A stretch of 64,000 nt of DNA. Origin: JAHDFB01 sp965658745. GTDB lineage: Bacteria > Bacteroidota > Bacteroidia > Chitinophagales > Saprospiraceae. The stretch covers positions 62,001 through 126,000 of the forward strand of contig CBFHTK010000005.1 of assembly GCA_965658745.1 (NCBI GenBank), written 5' to 3'. This document shows positions 1-9,625 of this stretch, in pieces (the first letter of the stretch is position 1; each line of letters starts with the position of its first letter). The translations under genes and the position numbers were made by a program. The notes beneath the pieces were generated by a model, which ran no database searches, was not told the DNA's origin, and worked only from the letters and a program-made list of their open reading frames with translations.

Positions 1-2267
1 TCTCCTAACAAGTAGAACCAATACCCTGAAGACTTCTGATTATTTTCAAAAGTTTTTAAGGTCTCATAAATTGCTATTCTCGCATTCACAGAAGTGACTT
101 TATGAGTAAAAGCATGCATCAGATAACTCAAATACACGTATTGTGCCACATCTCGGTAAACACCTGAGAAGCTGGTAATTCCACTTTCAATTCTGGCAAA
201 ATAATCTTTGAGCGAAAAGGACCCGTAAGTTTTACTTTGATACATTATACGATTCATCCTCTCCGGAACAAGCATCATAGACAATGTATGATTTAAGCTT
301 ATGCTTGCAGCTTGATCTGGGTCAAAGACTAAACCCATATTTCCTCTAATTGACTCTCTTGTTGAGCCATACCCAGGAACAGCAGGTGGAATCAAAGAAG
401 AAACATCTGTTGGATTCAAGAATTTCTCCGATAAGGTTGAGATAAGAGCATCAATTGCTTCCCATTGTTCATCTTCTGGCACTGATTCAAATTGCAATTT
501 CGACCCTGATCCTTTCACTCCGTAGTTATATTCATATCCACCAATTGCTTTCGACACCGCTTCGACTTGGTAGCGATGCATCATGTATATAGGTGTCCAT
601 ACTTTTTCCAGTTCGCTGTAGGGAATTCCTCCTAAAATACTATTCTCTCCGATTTTTGATAGTGCAATCGATCGTATTTCACTAAGGTGATTCAGTTCGT
701 CAACTGGACTATTCGAGTTATCCCAAAGGTGCGCATGTGAATGAGCTCCAGATTTAGGTCGTGCGTCGCTATCTGTAATATATTTAAAGTCTTCCAAAGC
801 AGATTTTCTGATAATTGACTCAAGGAGTTCCTCTTCTGTTTCACCCGCGTTTGGTAATTGATACCCATACTTAATCGTTTGAATATCCCAAAGCCCAATC
901 TTGTCATCATATGCTTCACTAAGGTCTACTTGCCCTTCTACCAAATTGATCTTTGGATGAGGATAATCCATCACAGAAGCTCTATTTTGAGTGCTTGCCG
1001 CAAAATTATGTGCTAGTCCGATTGTATGACCAACTTCGTGTGCTGCCAATTGTCTTAGTCTCGCCAATGCAACTTCTTTCATAGGGTTTTTACCTTCCCA
1101 AGACCATTCGTCATCAAAAGGAGACAAAAGACCCTGCATGATCAGATAATCTTGTCGAACTCTCAATGAACCAAGAGAAACATGACCCTTTATGATTTCC
1201 CCTGTGCGAGGATCAGCCACCATAGCGCCGTATGACCAACCACGTGTACTTCTATGTACCCATTGAATCATATTATATCGAACATCAAGTGGGTCTGCTC
1301 CTTCTGGAAGTTCCTTTATTTGAAATGCGTTTTCAAAACCTGCTTCTTTGAACGCATCGTCCCACCAGGCAGCTCCATCCATGAGAGCTGACTTAATCGG
1401 TTCAGGACAACCAGCATCTATATAGTATACAATTGGTTCAATTGGCTCACTCACATCTTGATCTGGATTTTTCTTCTCTAACCTATGCCGATAAATATAG
1501 CGTTGCGTTAAATCTTCTTCGATTGGAACCGCATAATCTTGATAGGACATGGGAAAATAACCACAAGCAGGATGAAACTTCCTTGGCTTATATTTATCAT
1601 CCGGAAGTCTTACGAAGCTATGATGAACACCTAGGCTAAAGCTTCTAGAATCGGCAACAACAGACCGTAGATTTCTTCCACTTGGTTCGCCGACAAACGT
1701 AACGATCGCCTCAAATTCGGTATTCTCTGGAAAGGATTTACACCTTAATGGATCCACGACCGATCGATTAGCATTAAACTTGTAACTTCCTTGCTTTTGT
1801 CGCTTTAGATTCTGTACGACACCATGCGCATCTGATACTATGAAGCTTGTAATATCAATTTTGTAGACCTCATTCTCACTTTCAATAATCTTAAAAGCCT
1901 CAATCGTCGATCTAGCAAAAGCTTCCTTTACCGATTTCGCCTCAAGCGGGTTATCACTAATCGCCCGATAATCTAAATTATCCTCGACGAGAAGTAATTT
2001 ATTCCCATACTTTTCAAATTGCACCAATCTCGTATCTCCGATCTGTCCTCTATCTAAGCCGATATCATTGCTCCCAAGACCTGAGGATAAATAATTTACA
2101 TAAATAAACTGTCCAAAATCAGCAGGTACATATAAGGATACTTTTCCCGAATCTTCATCATAGTCATATTTCAAAAATTCACTTGCTGTGCTTTCTTGCG
2201 CCTTGAGACTGATAATAAAGAATACAAGTATTAAGCAAATACTAAACTGTAAGAAACCTCTTTTCAT
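1..2267 (-). CDS. Secreted zinc-dependent metalloprotease, C-terminus cut by window edge
   Basis: Reading leftwards from the ATG at 2267, the frame stays open to base 1, so 755 residues are visible and the C-terminus lies outside the window. Residues 1-24 form a signal peptide ending in SLKAQ. A complete metzincin-type zinc motif HEVGHTIGLAH lies at residues 410-420 (ligands H410, H414, H420; catalytic E411), followed by a conserved N-F-A-A-S segment. Upstream are long beta-rich segments with a PVE..L.QRY pattern, typical of the Bacteroidota DUF5117/DUF4953 zinc metalloproteases of about 800-850 aa. That family is secreted and presumed proteolytic; substrates are unknown. The gene stands alone, downstream of the AI-2E permease gene in the same direction with a 121-bp gap. 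Zinc-protease assignment is firm; family naming is from recall of the motif arrangement. Confidence 0.85.
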   Translation of the reverse strand, partial: MKRGFLQFSICLILVFFIISLKAQESTASEFLKYDYDEDSGKVSLYVPADFGQFIYVNYLSSGLGSNDIGLDRGQIGDTRLVQFEKYGNKLLLVEDNLDYRAISDNPLEAKSVKEAFARSTIEAFKIIESENEVYKIDITSFIVSDAHGVVQNLKRQKQGSYKFNANRSVVDPLRCKSFPENTEFEAIVTFVGEPSGRNLRSVVADSRSFSLGVHHSFVRLPDDKYKPRKFHPACGYFPMSYQDYAVPIEEDLTQRYIYRHRLEKKNPDQDVSEPIEPIVYYIDAGCPEPIKSALMDGAAWWDDAFKEAGFENAFQIKELPEGADPLDVRYNMIQWVHRSTRGWSYGAMVADPRTGEIIKGHVSLGSLRVRQDYLIMQGLLSPFDDEWSWEGKNPMKEVALARLRQLAAHEVGHTIGLAHNFAASTQNRASVMDYPHPKINLVEGQVDLSEAYDDKIGLWDIQTIKYGYQLPNAGETEEELLESIIRKSALEDFKYITDSDARPKSGAHSHAHLWDNSNSPVDELNHLSEIRSIALSKIGENSILGGIPYSELEKVWTPIYMMHRYQVEAVSKAIGGYEYNYGVKGSGSKLQFESVPEDEQWEAIDALISTLSEKFLNPTDVSSLIPPAVPGYGSTRESIRGNMGLVFDPDQAASISLNHTLSMMLVPERMNRIMYQSKTYGSFSLKDYFARIESGITSFSGVYRDVAQYVYLSYLMHAFTHKVTSVNARIAIYETLKTFENNQKSSGYWFYLLG

Positions 2268-2388
2268 ATATACTTATTTGATCTTGAACCTGCGACTATT
2301 ATTTCCTATCCTATCAGTCACAAGCATTCTCCAAATGAATTCTAATGACCTAGGAATAAACTAAAATTCCACAAATATACTTGCACCA

Positions 2389-3507
2389 CTAACTTGTATT
2401 CTCCGCAGACTTCTCCCTCATACCACTAGTAATTCTTTGAACAATCTTCCAATGGTTAAGGAAAGTCGCAGCGATTACTCGTATCACAGTATAAATAGGT
2501 ATAGCCAATATCATACCCACGATACCTCCAATCTTTGCGGCTACGAGTATTAGTAAAAAGATTTCAAGCGGATGAGCTTTGACGCTCTTTGAATATATAA
2601 AAGGCTGCAAAACAAAATTATCAATGAGTTGCATAAAGGCAAAAACAACGGCAACCTTGGTTAGCAAAGGAAATAAAACTAGGTAGAAATCAACATCAAG
2701 ATTAGATGAAATTGTGATAAACATACCAAAAATCGCTCCTATCATAGGGCCCACATACGGAATTACATTAATTAAAGCTGCAAATGAACCGATCAAGAGA
2801 GCGTTTTCAACACCTAGTAATCCCAGTAATACTGAAACTAGCGTTGTAATGATTGTCATTTGGAGCAAAATGCCACCAAAGTAGTTTCTCAACAAGTTTG
2901 TTATTCTGTCTATTACTCGAAGGGTGTCTCTTTCATACTCTGTAGGAACAAGTGACAAAATTCCGTTATCAAACAAATTTGACTCTTTCAAAAAGAAGAA
3001 GGTGATGAAAACGATTGAAAAGAGGCCGATCAAAAAATTAGTAGCCAAACCAAACATTGAACCCACAAAATTACCAATCATTGCTGGCTGAAAGTACCCA
3101 GCGAATGTATCCTTAAAAGCCGTGAAGCTAAGATCCCCTTCTGTAGCTATACCCCATGTTGCCAATTGATCATTTAGGTTTTGCAGTGGCTCTTGTAATG
3201 CAACAAATATTGACTCATATTCTACTTGAGATAAGTTATTTGCCTGCTGAATTAACATGGGAACAAAAATCAAACTAAGACCCGTAAATATTATGAAGTA
3301 CAAAACTATGGTTAGCATAGCTGCTAATGTCCTTCCAACTTGAAAATTTTGGATTCTGATACGGGTCAAGAACTTCATAATAGGTTGACCTATCATTGAA
3401 AGAACCCAAGAAATCAAGACGTACGCAACAATGTCTGTAAAGTAATAAACAACCAATCCAACTAGTAGGATAGGTATCACAATCAAAGCCGTGCGTTTCC
3501 AATTCAT
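2389..3507 (-). CDS. AI-2E family transporter (UPF0118 permease)
   Basis: A 372-aa multi-pass inner-membrane protein starting at the ATG at 3507. It has two N-terminal transmembrane segments (about residues 7-45), a pair around 62-88, an amphipathic periplasmic stretch (about 90-150), and five or so hydrophobic segments from 155 to the end. The signature of the AI-2E/PerM family is visible in the second half: the stretch VENALLIGSFAALINVIPYVGPMIGA, followed by PLEIFLLILVAAKIGGIVGMILAIPIY. Length matches the family (340-380 aa). Members export small molecules; autoinducer-2 export was proposed for the E. coli TqsA, but substrate cannot be inferred here. No partner gene is adjacent. Confidence 0.9.
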   Translation of the reverse strand: MNWKRTALIVIPILLVGLVVYYFTDIVAYVLISWVLSMIGQPIMKFLTRIRIQNFQVGRTLAAMLTIVLYFIIFTGLSLIFVPMLIQQANNLSQVEYESIFVALQEPLQNLNDQLATWGIATEGDLSFTAFKDTFAGYFQPAMIGNFVGSMFGLATNFLIGLFSIVFITFFFLKESNLFDNGILSLVPTEYERDTLRVIDRITNLLRNYFGGILLQMTIITTLVSVLLGLLGVENALLIGSFAALINVIPYVGPMIGAIFGMFITISSNLDVDFYLVLFPLLTKVAVVFAFMQLIDNFVLQPFIYSKSVKAHPLEIFLLILVAAKIGGIVGMILAIPIYTVIRVIAATFLNHWKIVQRITSGMREKSAENTS

Positions 3508-3573
3508 ACTTCTAAATTACAAAAAGAGCGCACAGCGTTAGTTTTTTCTAGATGAAAATCGTTAAAAGTTGAA

Positions 3574-6165
3574 TTAAATCTTTACAAATTTACGAGTTAC
3601 CGTTTGTCCACCTTCGTGTATCAGTTGGACAAAATATATTCCACGTTCCAAGTCCTCAACATTTACTTGTACTGAATCGTCAGATAGTACCTTCTGCTGT
3701 AAATTCATAAGGTGACCCTGTATGTCATAAACCTCTATTCTTGATGATACAAGTGCATTCTCCCTGATAAACAAAATCGAATTGACTGGATTTGGATAGA
3801 TTTCAAACTTATCAGAAATTTCATTTGACGAAACTATCCCATTGATTACAACACTTTTGGAAGATACACAACCGTTTGCATCCGTTACTTCCACAGTATA
3901 TACTCCTTCTGGAAGAAATTCTAAATTAGGACTAGTTTGGTTGTTATTCCACAAATAGCTATACGGCTCAACACCACCAACTACTTGTGCACTTGCTGAT
4001 CCAAACAATTCTCCTACCTGGGTGTCCGTATGGTCAATTGAGACTATTAGCTCTTCAGGCTGCGTGATGACAATAGTATTTGAAAATACAACTCCAGAAT
4101 TGTCGGTAACGGTATAGTTATAGCTACCAGCACCAACCCCATTTGGATCAACTTCAGGCTCCCATAAAATAGAATAAGGTGCACTTCCTCCCGAAATTTC
4201 TAATGAAATAAGTGCATTCATATCTCCAAAACAAAGCAATGGGTTATTTATTACATCTTCCTGAACAACTAATGCTTCTTGTAATGTCATGTTAGCAGAA
4301 AACTCAAAGGTGCATCCATTGGAATCCGAAATCGTCAATAAATAAGTACCCGGTGACAAATTCGAAATCGTCTTGGTAGTTTCTTCCGTTGACCACAGAT
4401 ATGAATAAGGAGCAGTTCCACCATTTGGATTTACCGTAATTGAACCACCTTCCTGCTCAGTTGCTTCTATAATATCAAAACTTACAGTAATAGGTTCAGG
4501 CTCTACAATGACGACAGAGTCGGAAAGTACAGCACCCACAGCATCTACAATTGTAAAATAGTATACCCCTGCACCAACACCATTGGGATCGAATGAAGAT
4601 TCCCATGTTATATCATATGGTGGCACGCCTCCTTTTCCAACGAGATCAATAATAGCCGTTTCATCTCCAAAGCATTCAACCGGATTGTTTAAAGTGTTCA
4701 CTTCATAAGATAATGAAATCATCAAAGGTACTTCCAACTCCTCATTGACAACACATCCATTTGCATCAGTTACTGTAAGTCCATAATTCCCTGCTTCTAA
4801 ATCAAATATTTCCATTGAGGTACTTCCATTGGACCAAAGTATCGCGTATGGTTCTGTACCTCCTAGTGGTGTGACCGAAAGAGAACCTAGTTCGTTATCT
4901 GTCTCTGGAAATGCTATTACCTCAGAAATAAGCATTTCAGGTTCTGTGACCACTAATTCTCCTGACACTAGACTGTCTAATGCATCGGAGACAAAGTATG
5001 TATATAGTCCTGCTTTGACCGAATCGAGGTTAATTATCTCAGGGACCCAAGTAATCAAATAGGGTTCTTCTCCTCCTGAAATGCCGAAGCTGATTCCTCC
5101 ATCATTACCCCCTGCACAACTTACATTCTTTGTTACGTCTGCATTTACAAACAAGGTATTCTCAATATTTACCGACTGTACCAGCGTATCTGAACAACAG
5201 AAATTCTGAGTAATAAGAGTGATATCATAAGTACCTTCCTGCTCGTAAGTTACAGGATCTGGGAAACGTTTATTCGAGGTAACGCCATTCCCAAAATCCC
5301 AGTCATAGACTGATGCGTATTTTGATTCATTGATTATAGAAGTAGTATAACCTTGAACACTTAATGCAAAGTTTGTAGGTGGCACTAAACTATCCGGGTT
5401 ATTCAATGAATTGTACCCTAAGAAGACCGCTGAATCAAAAATTCCATCGGATACATCTGCCACCACTATTTTAATGTGATATACTTCATTGGGAATTGCA
5501 TAAAATTCAGCTGGTAAAGCATCTAAGATTCCATCAAAATAAATAAACTGATTACCGACATGATCAGTATAATATTCAGAATTAATATTTTGATTTACTG
5601 TATTGATACTAACTGGAACATCCGTATCAGGAACTAATGCAATATTCTCGGCTCCACCAGTATAAGGTCCCCCATAATACATAGGGCCAGTTAAAAAGAA
5701 TCCGAACGCATCATTAAAACCAGTACCTACAAACTCAGGATATTCTTCCGATGCAAACACATATCTAAAATCCGTTAACTGTGTGTCCGTCACCATAAAA
5801 TCGAACTCCACGACGCATGCATCAAATGATGGCAACCCTCCACTTATGATCTCTATATCTTGATCATTTGGTCCACCAAGATTGGCAGATGTTCCTGCCT
5901 CACTATTAGCTTGTGGTATATCATCAACAAAGCCTGTCGAAAAAACTAGTCCAGTATGCACATCAACACCTGCACCATCCGTATCAAAAAAACCCATACT
6001 AAAAGGATCTCCAGAAAACTGAATATTTGAAACAATTACGGAGTCATTGCCAAAAAAATCGTTGATCATTACCACTGGGTCGTAGTCAGAATCAACAAAT
6101 ATGTATTGTGCAAAAACTGGGGCAGCGAGTATTATAAACAAAATAGGAAGTATAAGTCTCTTCAT
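3574..6165 (-). CDS. T9SS type A cargo protein with choice-of-anchor L, PKD and SprB-like repeats
   Basis: 863 aa from the ATG at 6165, chosen because it begins a clear signal peptide (MKRLILPILF...VFAQ, residues 1-20); the open frame extends to 6297 without a signal. Residues about 31-250 match the choice-of-anchor L domain (LVFSTGFVDDIPQ, FASEEYPEFVGTGFNDAFGF). A PKD-like fold with YDWDFGNGV follows at 262-335. Residues 341-775 are SprB-like repeats in an alternating arrangement: three pairs of about 145 aa, each with a long repeat containing DPNGVGAG..Y.. and a short repeat ending in T.SD.NGC. The C-terminus (787-863) is a type A sorting domain with YPNPV and a final KFVKI. The protein is therefore predicted to cross the outer membrane through T9SS and be anchored or released at the surface. 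Its ligand is unknown. It is a single-gene unit. Confidence 0.88.
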   Translation of the reverse strand: MKRLILPILFIILAAPVFAQYIFVDSDYDPVVMINDFFGNDSVIVSNIQFSGDPFSMGFFDTDGAGVDVHTGLVFSTGFVDDIPQANSEAGTSANLGGPNDQDIEIISGGLPSFDACVVEFDFMVTDTQLTDFRYVFASEEYPEFVGTGFNDAFGFFLTGPMYYGGPYTGGAENIALVPDTDVPVSINTVNQNINSEYYTDHVGNQFIYFDGILDALPAEFYAIPNEVYHIKIVVADVSDGIFDSAVFLGYNSLNNPDSLVPPTNFALSVQGYTTSIINESKYASVYDWDFGNGVTSNKRFPDPVTYEQEGTYDITLITQNFCCSDTLVQSVNIENTLFVNADVTKNVSCAGGNDGGISFGISGGEEPYLITWVPEIINLDSVKAGLYTYFVSDALDSLVSGELVVTEPEMLISEVIAFPETDNELGSLSVTPLGGTEPYAILWSNGSTSMEIFDLEAGNYGLTVTDANGCVVNEELEVPLMISLSYEVNTLNNPVECFGDETAIIDLVGKGGVPPYDITWESSFDPNGVGAGVYYFTIVDAVGAVLSDSVVIVEPEPITVSFDIIEATEQEGGSITVNPNGGTAPYSYLWSTEETTKTISNLSPGTYLLTISDSNGCTFEFSANMTLQEALVVQEDVINNPLLCFGDMNALISLEISGGSAPYSILWEPEVDPNGVGAGSYNYTVTDNSGVVFSNTIVITQPEELIVSIDHTDTQVGELFGSASAQVVGGVEPYSYLWNNNQTSPNLEFLPEGVYTVEVTDANGCVSSKSVVINGIVSSNEISDKFEIYPNPVNSILFIRENALVSSRIEVYDIQGHLMNLQQKVLSDDSVQVNVEDLERGIYFVQLIHEGGQTVTRKFVKI

Positions 6166-6460
6166 AGTTGACGTTTTATATTTTATGCAAGATAAGATTA
6201 TAGACTCAAATAATCGTCGAAATGATGCGTAGTCTTGCTTACAAATTCGAATTCTGCAATCTACACACCTTTGCAATTCGAGACCATGTTCCTGCAAAGT
6301 CTCAAATAGTGCAGACTAGGTTGAAAAGCAATACTTTGAAGTTAATACCAGAGCAACTCTAGGCTCAACTAAAACCACTAAACATTTAAATAGTAAAACT
6401 AAGGCCCCAAGGTCAATACCTTTTTTGTAACTTACTATCTGTACCTGAGATCAACTAACA

Positions 6461-6649
6461 CTAACTAGCCATTGCATGCTGGTGGAGTTTCAATTCTTTC
6501 TGAATTAAATCTAGCATGGAGCTTGCTCCCATGATTTTGTCAATTCCAAATTGGACTCGAAGCGCATCAACTTCGTTCATTTCAACCGTTTCCTTTCTGA
6601 TTGAACTACTGATTTTCAATCTTTTGTGGCTCATTTTATTCTCTTTCAT
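6461..6649 (-). CDS. Small hypothetical protein divergent from the S24 repressor
   Basis: 62 aa from the ATG at 6649 (a second ATG is at 6634). The product is charged and probably helical: a basic N-terminus (HKRLKISSSIRKE) and a C-terminal amphipathic stretch (GIDKIMGASSMLDLIQKELKLHQHAMAS). There is no signal peptide, membrane segment or cysteine. I do not recognise the family. The case for a real gene rests on context: it is divergent from the S24-type repressor, and a 7-bp-arm inverted repeat lies in the 100-bp gap and overlaps its candidate -7 box, so it looks like a target of that repressor. It could be an anti-repressor or a co-regulator, but nothing in the sequence demonstrates that. 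Confidence 0.5.
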   Translation of the reverse strand: MKENKMSHKRLKISSSIRKETVEMNEVDALRVQFGIDKIMGASSMLDLIQKELKLHQHAMAS

Positions 6650-6687
6650 ATCTTAGAATTTTAGGATTAAAAAAGAGATTATTCAGC

Positions 6688-6708
6688 ATTGTCGGTAAAT
6701 ACGACAAT
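6688..6708. promoter_or_regulatory. Probable operator for the S24-type repressor
   Basis: Perfect inverted repeat with 7-bp arms ATTGTCG and CGACAAT separated by the 7-bp spacer GTAAATA (21 bp in all). It sits in the gap between the divergent small gene and the repressor and overlaps the candidate -7 box of the small gene. LexA/CI-type repressors bind such dyads as dimers, so autoregulation plus repression of the small gene is inferred. Confidence 0.6.
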
Positions 6709-6712
6709 TATA
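6705..6712 (-). promoter_or_regulatory. Candidate -7 box of the small divergent gene
   Basis: TATAATTG on the minus strand, one mismatch to the Bacteroidota TAnnTTTG box, placed about 55 bp before the ATG at 6649 and overlapping the operator. No convincing -33 element is seen. Confidence 0.35.
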
Positions 6713-6738
6713 TGCCGAAAAATCCAACCAAATTATGA

Positions 6739-6746
6739 TAGTTTTG
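6739..6746 (+). promoter_or_regulatory. -7 box (TAGTTTTG) for the S24-type repressor gene
   Basis: Exact match to TAnnTTTG. Transcription would start near 6751-6753, downstream of the first in-frame ATG (6735), which supports the ATG at 6789 as the true start. Confidence 0.6.
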
Positions 6747-6788
6747 TATTATTGCAAAATAATCATTCATTTTTCTACAATTTTTATT

Positions 6789-7553
6789 ATGCTAGCTAAG
6801 AATATTAAGTACTTACGACGTAAAAAGAAGCTTTCTCAACAGGACCTAGCAAAAGAACTACACGTCGCTAGAACAACATTGGGAGATTACGAAAGAGGGT
6901 ATACGGAACCGAACATCGACACCTTGATTAAATTCTCTGAATTATTTGACACTCATCTTGATGCTCTATTGAAAACAGATCTAAGTCTAAAAGAGCTTGA
7001 AATAATACGTAATAAAGACTTTCGAGTTCTTGCCATATCTGTAGACAAGCATGATAAAAGTAACATAGAACTAGTCGATACGAAGGCAGAAGCAGGATAC
7101 CTTGAAAGTTTTCAAGACCCGCAATACATTAGCGAGCTTCCAAAGGTATATTTCCCAAACATGCCTCAAGGAACTTATAGAGGCTTTGAAGTCAATGGGG
7201 AATCAATGCTACCGATGGAGCCTGGAAGCATACTAATCTGTTCATACTTGGAAAAACTTTCTTACATCAAGAACAACAAAACTTATGTGATTGTAAGCAA
7301 AGACTTAGGAGTTGTGTACAAAAGGACAACCAACATCCCCGAGGAGCAAAGACTTTTGTTAACTTCTGACAATGATGTTTATGCGCCATACAGTATTGAC
7401 TACTCTGACATTGCAGAGATCTGGGAGTACTATGCACACCTAAGTTTTTCGGATGCAAAAGTAAATTTGGATAACATTCTTGAAGATCGTTTGATTGACA
7501 TCCAAAAAAGAGTAAAAGACATCCAGTCACACATGGAAAAGTCCATATCTTAG
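6789..7553 (+). CDS. LexA/CI-like repressor: Xre-family HTH plus S24 peptidase domain
   Basis: 254 aa from the ATG at 6789; the upstream in-frame ATG at 6735 precedes the promoter -7 box and gives a non-conserved tail. Residues 4-62 are an Xre/Cro HTH (RRKKKLSQQDLAKELHVARTT, then YERGYTEPNIDTLIKFSELF). Residues about 97-215 are an S24 domain with the nucleophile in GES139M, the general base in VVYK178R and a candidate self-cleavage bond A102-G103 in KAEAGYL. A C-terminal coiled coil covers 225-250. All autocleavage elements are present, so response to DNA damage or another trigger by self-cleavage is plausible, although many Bacteroidota homologues of this family are not tested. A 21-bp dyad upstream is the likely operator. 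This is a chromosomal regulator; no phage genes lie nearby. Confidence 0.88.
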   Translation: MLAKNIKYLRRKKKLSQQDLAKELHVARTTLGDYERGYTEPNIDTLIKFSELFDTHLDALLKTDLSLKELEIIRNKDFRVLAISVDKHDKSNIELVDTKAEAGYLESFQDPQYISELPKVYFPNMPQGTYRGFEVNGESMLPMEPGSILICSYLEKLSYIKNNKTYVIVSKDLGVVYKRTTNIPEEQRLLLTSDNDVYAPYSIDYSDIAEIWEYYAHLSFSDAKVNLDNILEDRLIDIQKRVKDIQSHMEKSIS

Positions 7554-7681
7554 ATTACTCCGAGAAAAGACATATTTGGTGTCAAATATACACCAAGTTT
7601 GAAAGGCCTATTATATATAGAAAAAACTAATTTGTTTAGGATTCTCGTCCAAAAAGTGAGAACAATTCACCGCTATTCTCC

Positions 7682-7689
7682 TAACTTTG
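7682..7689 (+). promoter_or_regulatory. -7 box (TAACTTTG) of pckA
   Basis: Exact TAnnTTTG match placed 26 bp before the ATG at 7716. Because it lies inside the longer open frame that begins at 7599, it decides in favour of the start at 7716. Confidence 0.6.
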
Positions 7690-7715
7690 TAATACCTAAT
7701 CAAATTCAACTAGCT

Positions 7716-9326
7716 ATGAGAACTGCACTAGATGCACTCAATTCTCACCTAATGTCATTGGACATTACCGGAGGAGAAGTCCACTATAATCTTACTCCTT
7801 CAGAGTATGAAAACTACATTTTAAAAGACGAACAGTCGGTACGAACGAATCTAGGAGCTGTTGCAATCAAGACTGGAAAATTCACCGGAAGATCTCCTAA
7901 AGATCGGTATATAGTTGATGACTCATTTACAAAAGATGTCGTCGATTGGGGAAATATAAACCAGGCAATCAGTGAAAACGCATTTCGAGGACTAAAGAAA
8001 GAACTAAGTAACTACCTTTCTAGAAAAGAATTGTTTGTGCACGATGCATTTGTTTGCGCTGATAACCAATATGAATTGAACATCCGCACAGTTGCTGAAA
8101 AAGCTTACAGCGCACTTTTTGCCTCCAATATGTTCAGAAATTGCGATGTTGAAAAGCAACGAGATTTCAAACCGCAATGGACAATCCTTTGCGCTCCTGA
8201 TTATCATGCTGATACTAGCATCTACACTGAACTAAGAGCTACCAATTTTGCGATCATTAATTTTACTGAAAAAATGATACTGATTGGCGGTACTGGTTAT
8301 ACGGGAGAAATTAAAAAAGGAATTTTCTCAGTTCTAAATACTATCCTTCCAAAACAGAAAGGAGTACTTCCAATGCATTGTTCTGCGAACGTCAGTTTGG
8401 AAGGTGATTCCACCATCTTTTTCGGTTTATCTGGAACTGGGAAAACAACACTTTCAGCAGACAAAGACAGGTTGCTTATTGGAGATGACGAACATGGCTG
8501 GGGAGAAGATGGGGTCTTCAATTTTGAAGGAGGTTGTTATGCCAAGACTATCAATCTTAGTGAGGAAGGAGAACCTCAGATTTTCCATGCTATTAAAGAA
8601 GGTGCACTCTTGGAAAACATAGGAATAAGAGAAAACGGCGAAATTGATTTTGCAGATAACTCGATCACAGAGAACACTAGAGTTTCATACCCACTTGAGC
8701 ATATACCCGAAGCAAAAAACGACTCAAAAGCTGGTCATCCAAAACATATATTCTTCTTGACATGCGATGCATTTGGAGTACTACCTCCCATTAGTAAGCT
8801 TACAAAGGAGCAAGCAATGTATTATTTCATTTCAGGCTACACGGCTAAAATAGCAGGTACGGAATTAGGAATAACGGAACCTCAAGCAACTTTTTCGGCA
8901 TGTTTTGGAGCACCTTTTCTTCCATTGCATCCAACCAAGTATGCAACAATGTTGGGAGAAAAGATGGACCAGCACGAAGTTAAGGTTTGGCTTGTTAACA
9001 CTGGTTGGGTAGGTGGTGCATATGGAGTTGGGCATCGAATTTCTCTAAAATATACTCGAGCTATGATCACAGCCGCACAAAATGGTGAACTGCAAAATGT
9101 TGAATTTGAGAAATTGGACGGTTTTGATTTAGCCATTCCCAAAAGTTGTTCGAAGGTACCATCAGAGATTCTAAATCCCAAGGCCAATTGGATTGATGAA
9201 CATCAATATGACTTGCAAGCCCAGGATCTAATTAAGAGGTTTCAAAAAAACTTCCTGCAGTTCAATAATCAAACAAGTCATTCAATTGCGCAGGCAGGTC
9301 CAAAGTCTACAACTCTTGTGTCATAA
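7716..9326 (+). CDS. pckA: Phosphoenolpyruvate carboxykinase (ATP)
   Basis: 536 aa, the usual length for ATP-type PEPCK, from the ATG at 7716. The enzyme converts oxaloacetate and ATP to phosphoenolpyruvate, CO2 and ADP in the cytoplasm, the entry step of gluconeogenesis. Visible motifs are the substrate arginine in FTGR59SPKDRY, the metal region with MHCSAN (H221), the P-loop GLSGTGKT at 237-244 with K243, and the kinase-2 motif GDDEHGW at 256-262. The TCDAFGVLPP and GWVGGAYG stretches further on are also typical. The open frame extends 39 codons upstream but that tail has no family similarity and contains the promoter. It is a single-gene unit. The upstream neighbour is a repressor, but no operator-like dyad is seen at this promoter, so regulation by it is not supported. 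Confidence 0.97.
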   Translation: MRTALDALNSHLMSLDITGGEVHYNLTPSEYENYILKDEQSVRTNLGAVAIKTGKFTGRSPKDRYIVDDSFTKDVVDWGNINQAISENAFRGLKKELSNYLSRKELFVHDAFVCADNQYELNIRTVAEKAYSALFASNMFRNCDVEKQRDFKPQWTILCAPDYHADTSIYTELRATNFAIINFTEKMILIGGTGYTGEIKKGIFSVLNTILPKQKGVLPMHCSANVSLEGDSTIFFGLSGTGKTTLSADKDRLLIGDDEHGWGEDGVFNFEGGCYAKTINLSEEGEPQIFHAIKEGALLENIGIRENGEIDFADNSITENTRVSYPLEHIPEAKNDSKAGHPKHIFFLTCDAFGVLPPISKLTKEQAMYYFISGYTAKIAGTELGITEPQATFSACFGAPFLPLHPTKYATMLGEKMDQHEVKVWLVNTGWVGGAYGVGHRISLKYTRAMITAAQNGELQNVEFEKLDGFDLAIPKSCSKVPSEILNPKANWIDEHQYDLQAQDLIKRFQKNFLQFNNQTSHSIAQAGPKSTTLVS

Positions 9327-9625
9327 CTCTAAATCTCAACCGTTTTGAAGCTAATTAGTAGACTCTCTACAGATTTAACAGATCTTTTGAAAACACATAG
9401 AAAAGGTAAAGAAAAATACTGATTACTTTGAAATAGAACTCTTACATTCAAGTAACTGTTATAATAACATCAAGCACACCATTTTCTTATGAACGTGCAT
9501 CTAAAGAGTATATCGTAAACTGCGATTGCGATACTACTTCAAGTTTATATTTAATATTGCTGTAAGCAACATTGGTAGAATACTTCAACTCTTTAAAACA
9601 TGGTGTATTCAAAAACAGACATACA
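9327..9625. other. Intergenic region without recognised features
   Basis: About 300 bp, AT-rich, between pckA and the DUF4837 gene. I see no terminator hairpin, no exact TAnnTTTG box (the nearest is TAATATTG with one mismatch near 9551-9558) and no convincing ORF. Confidence 0.5.
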
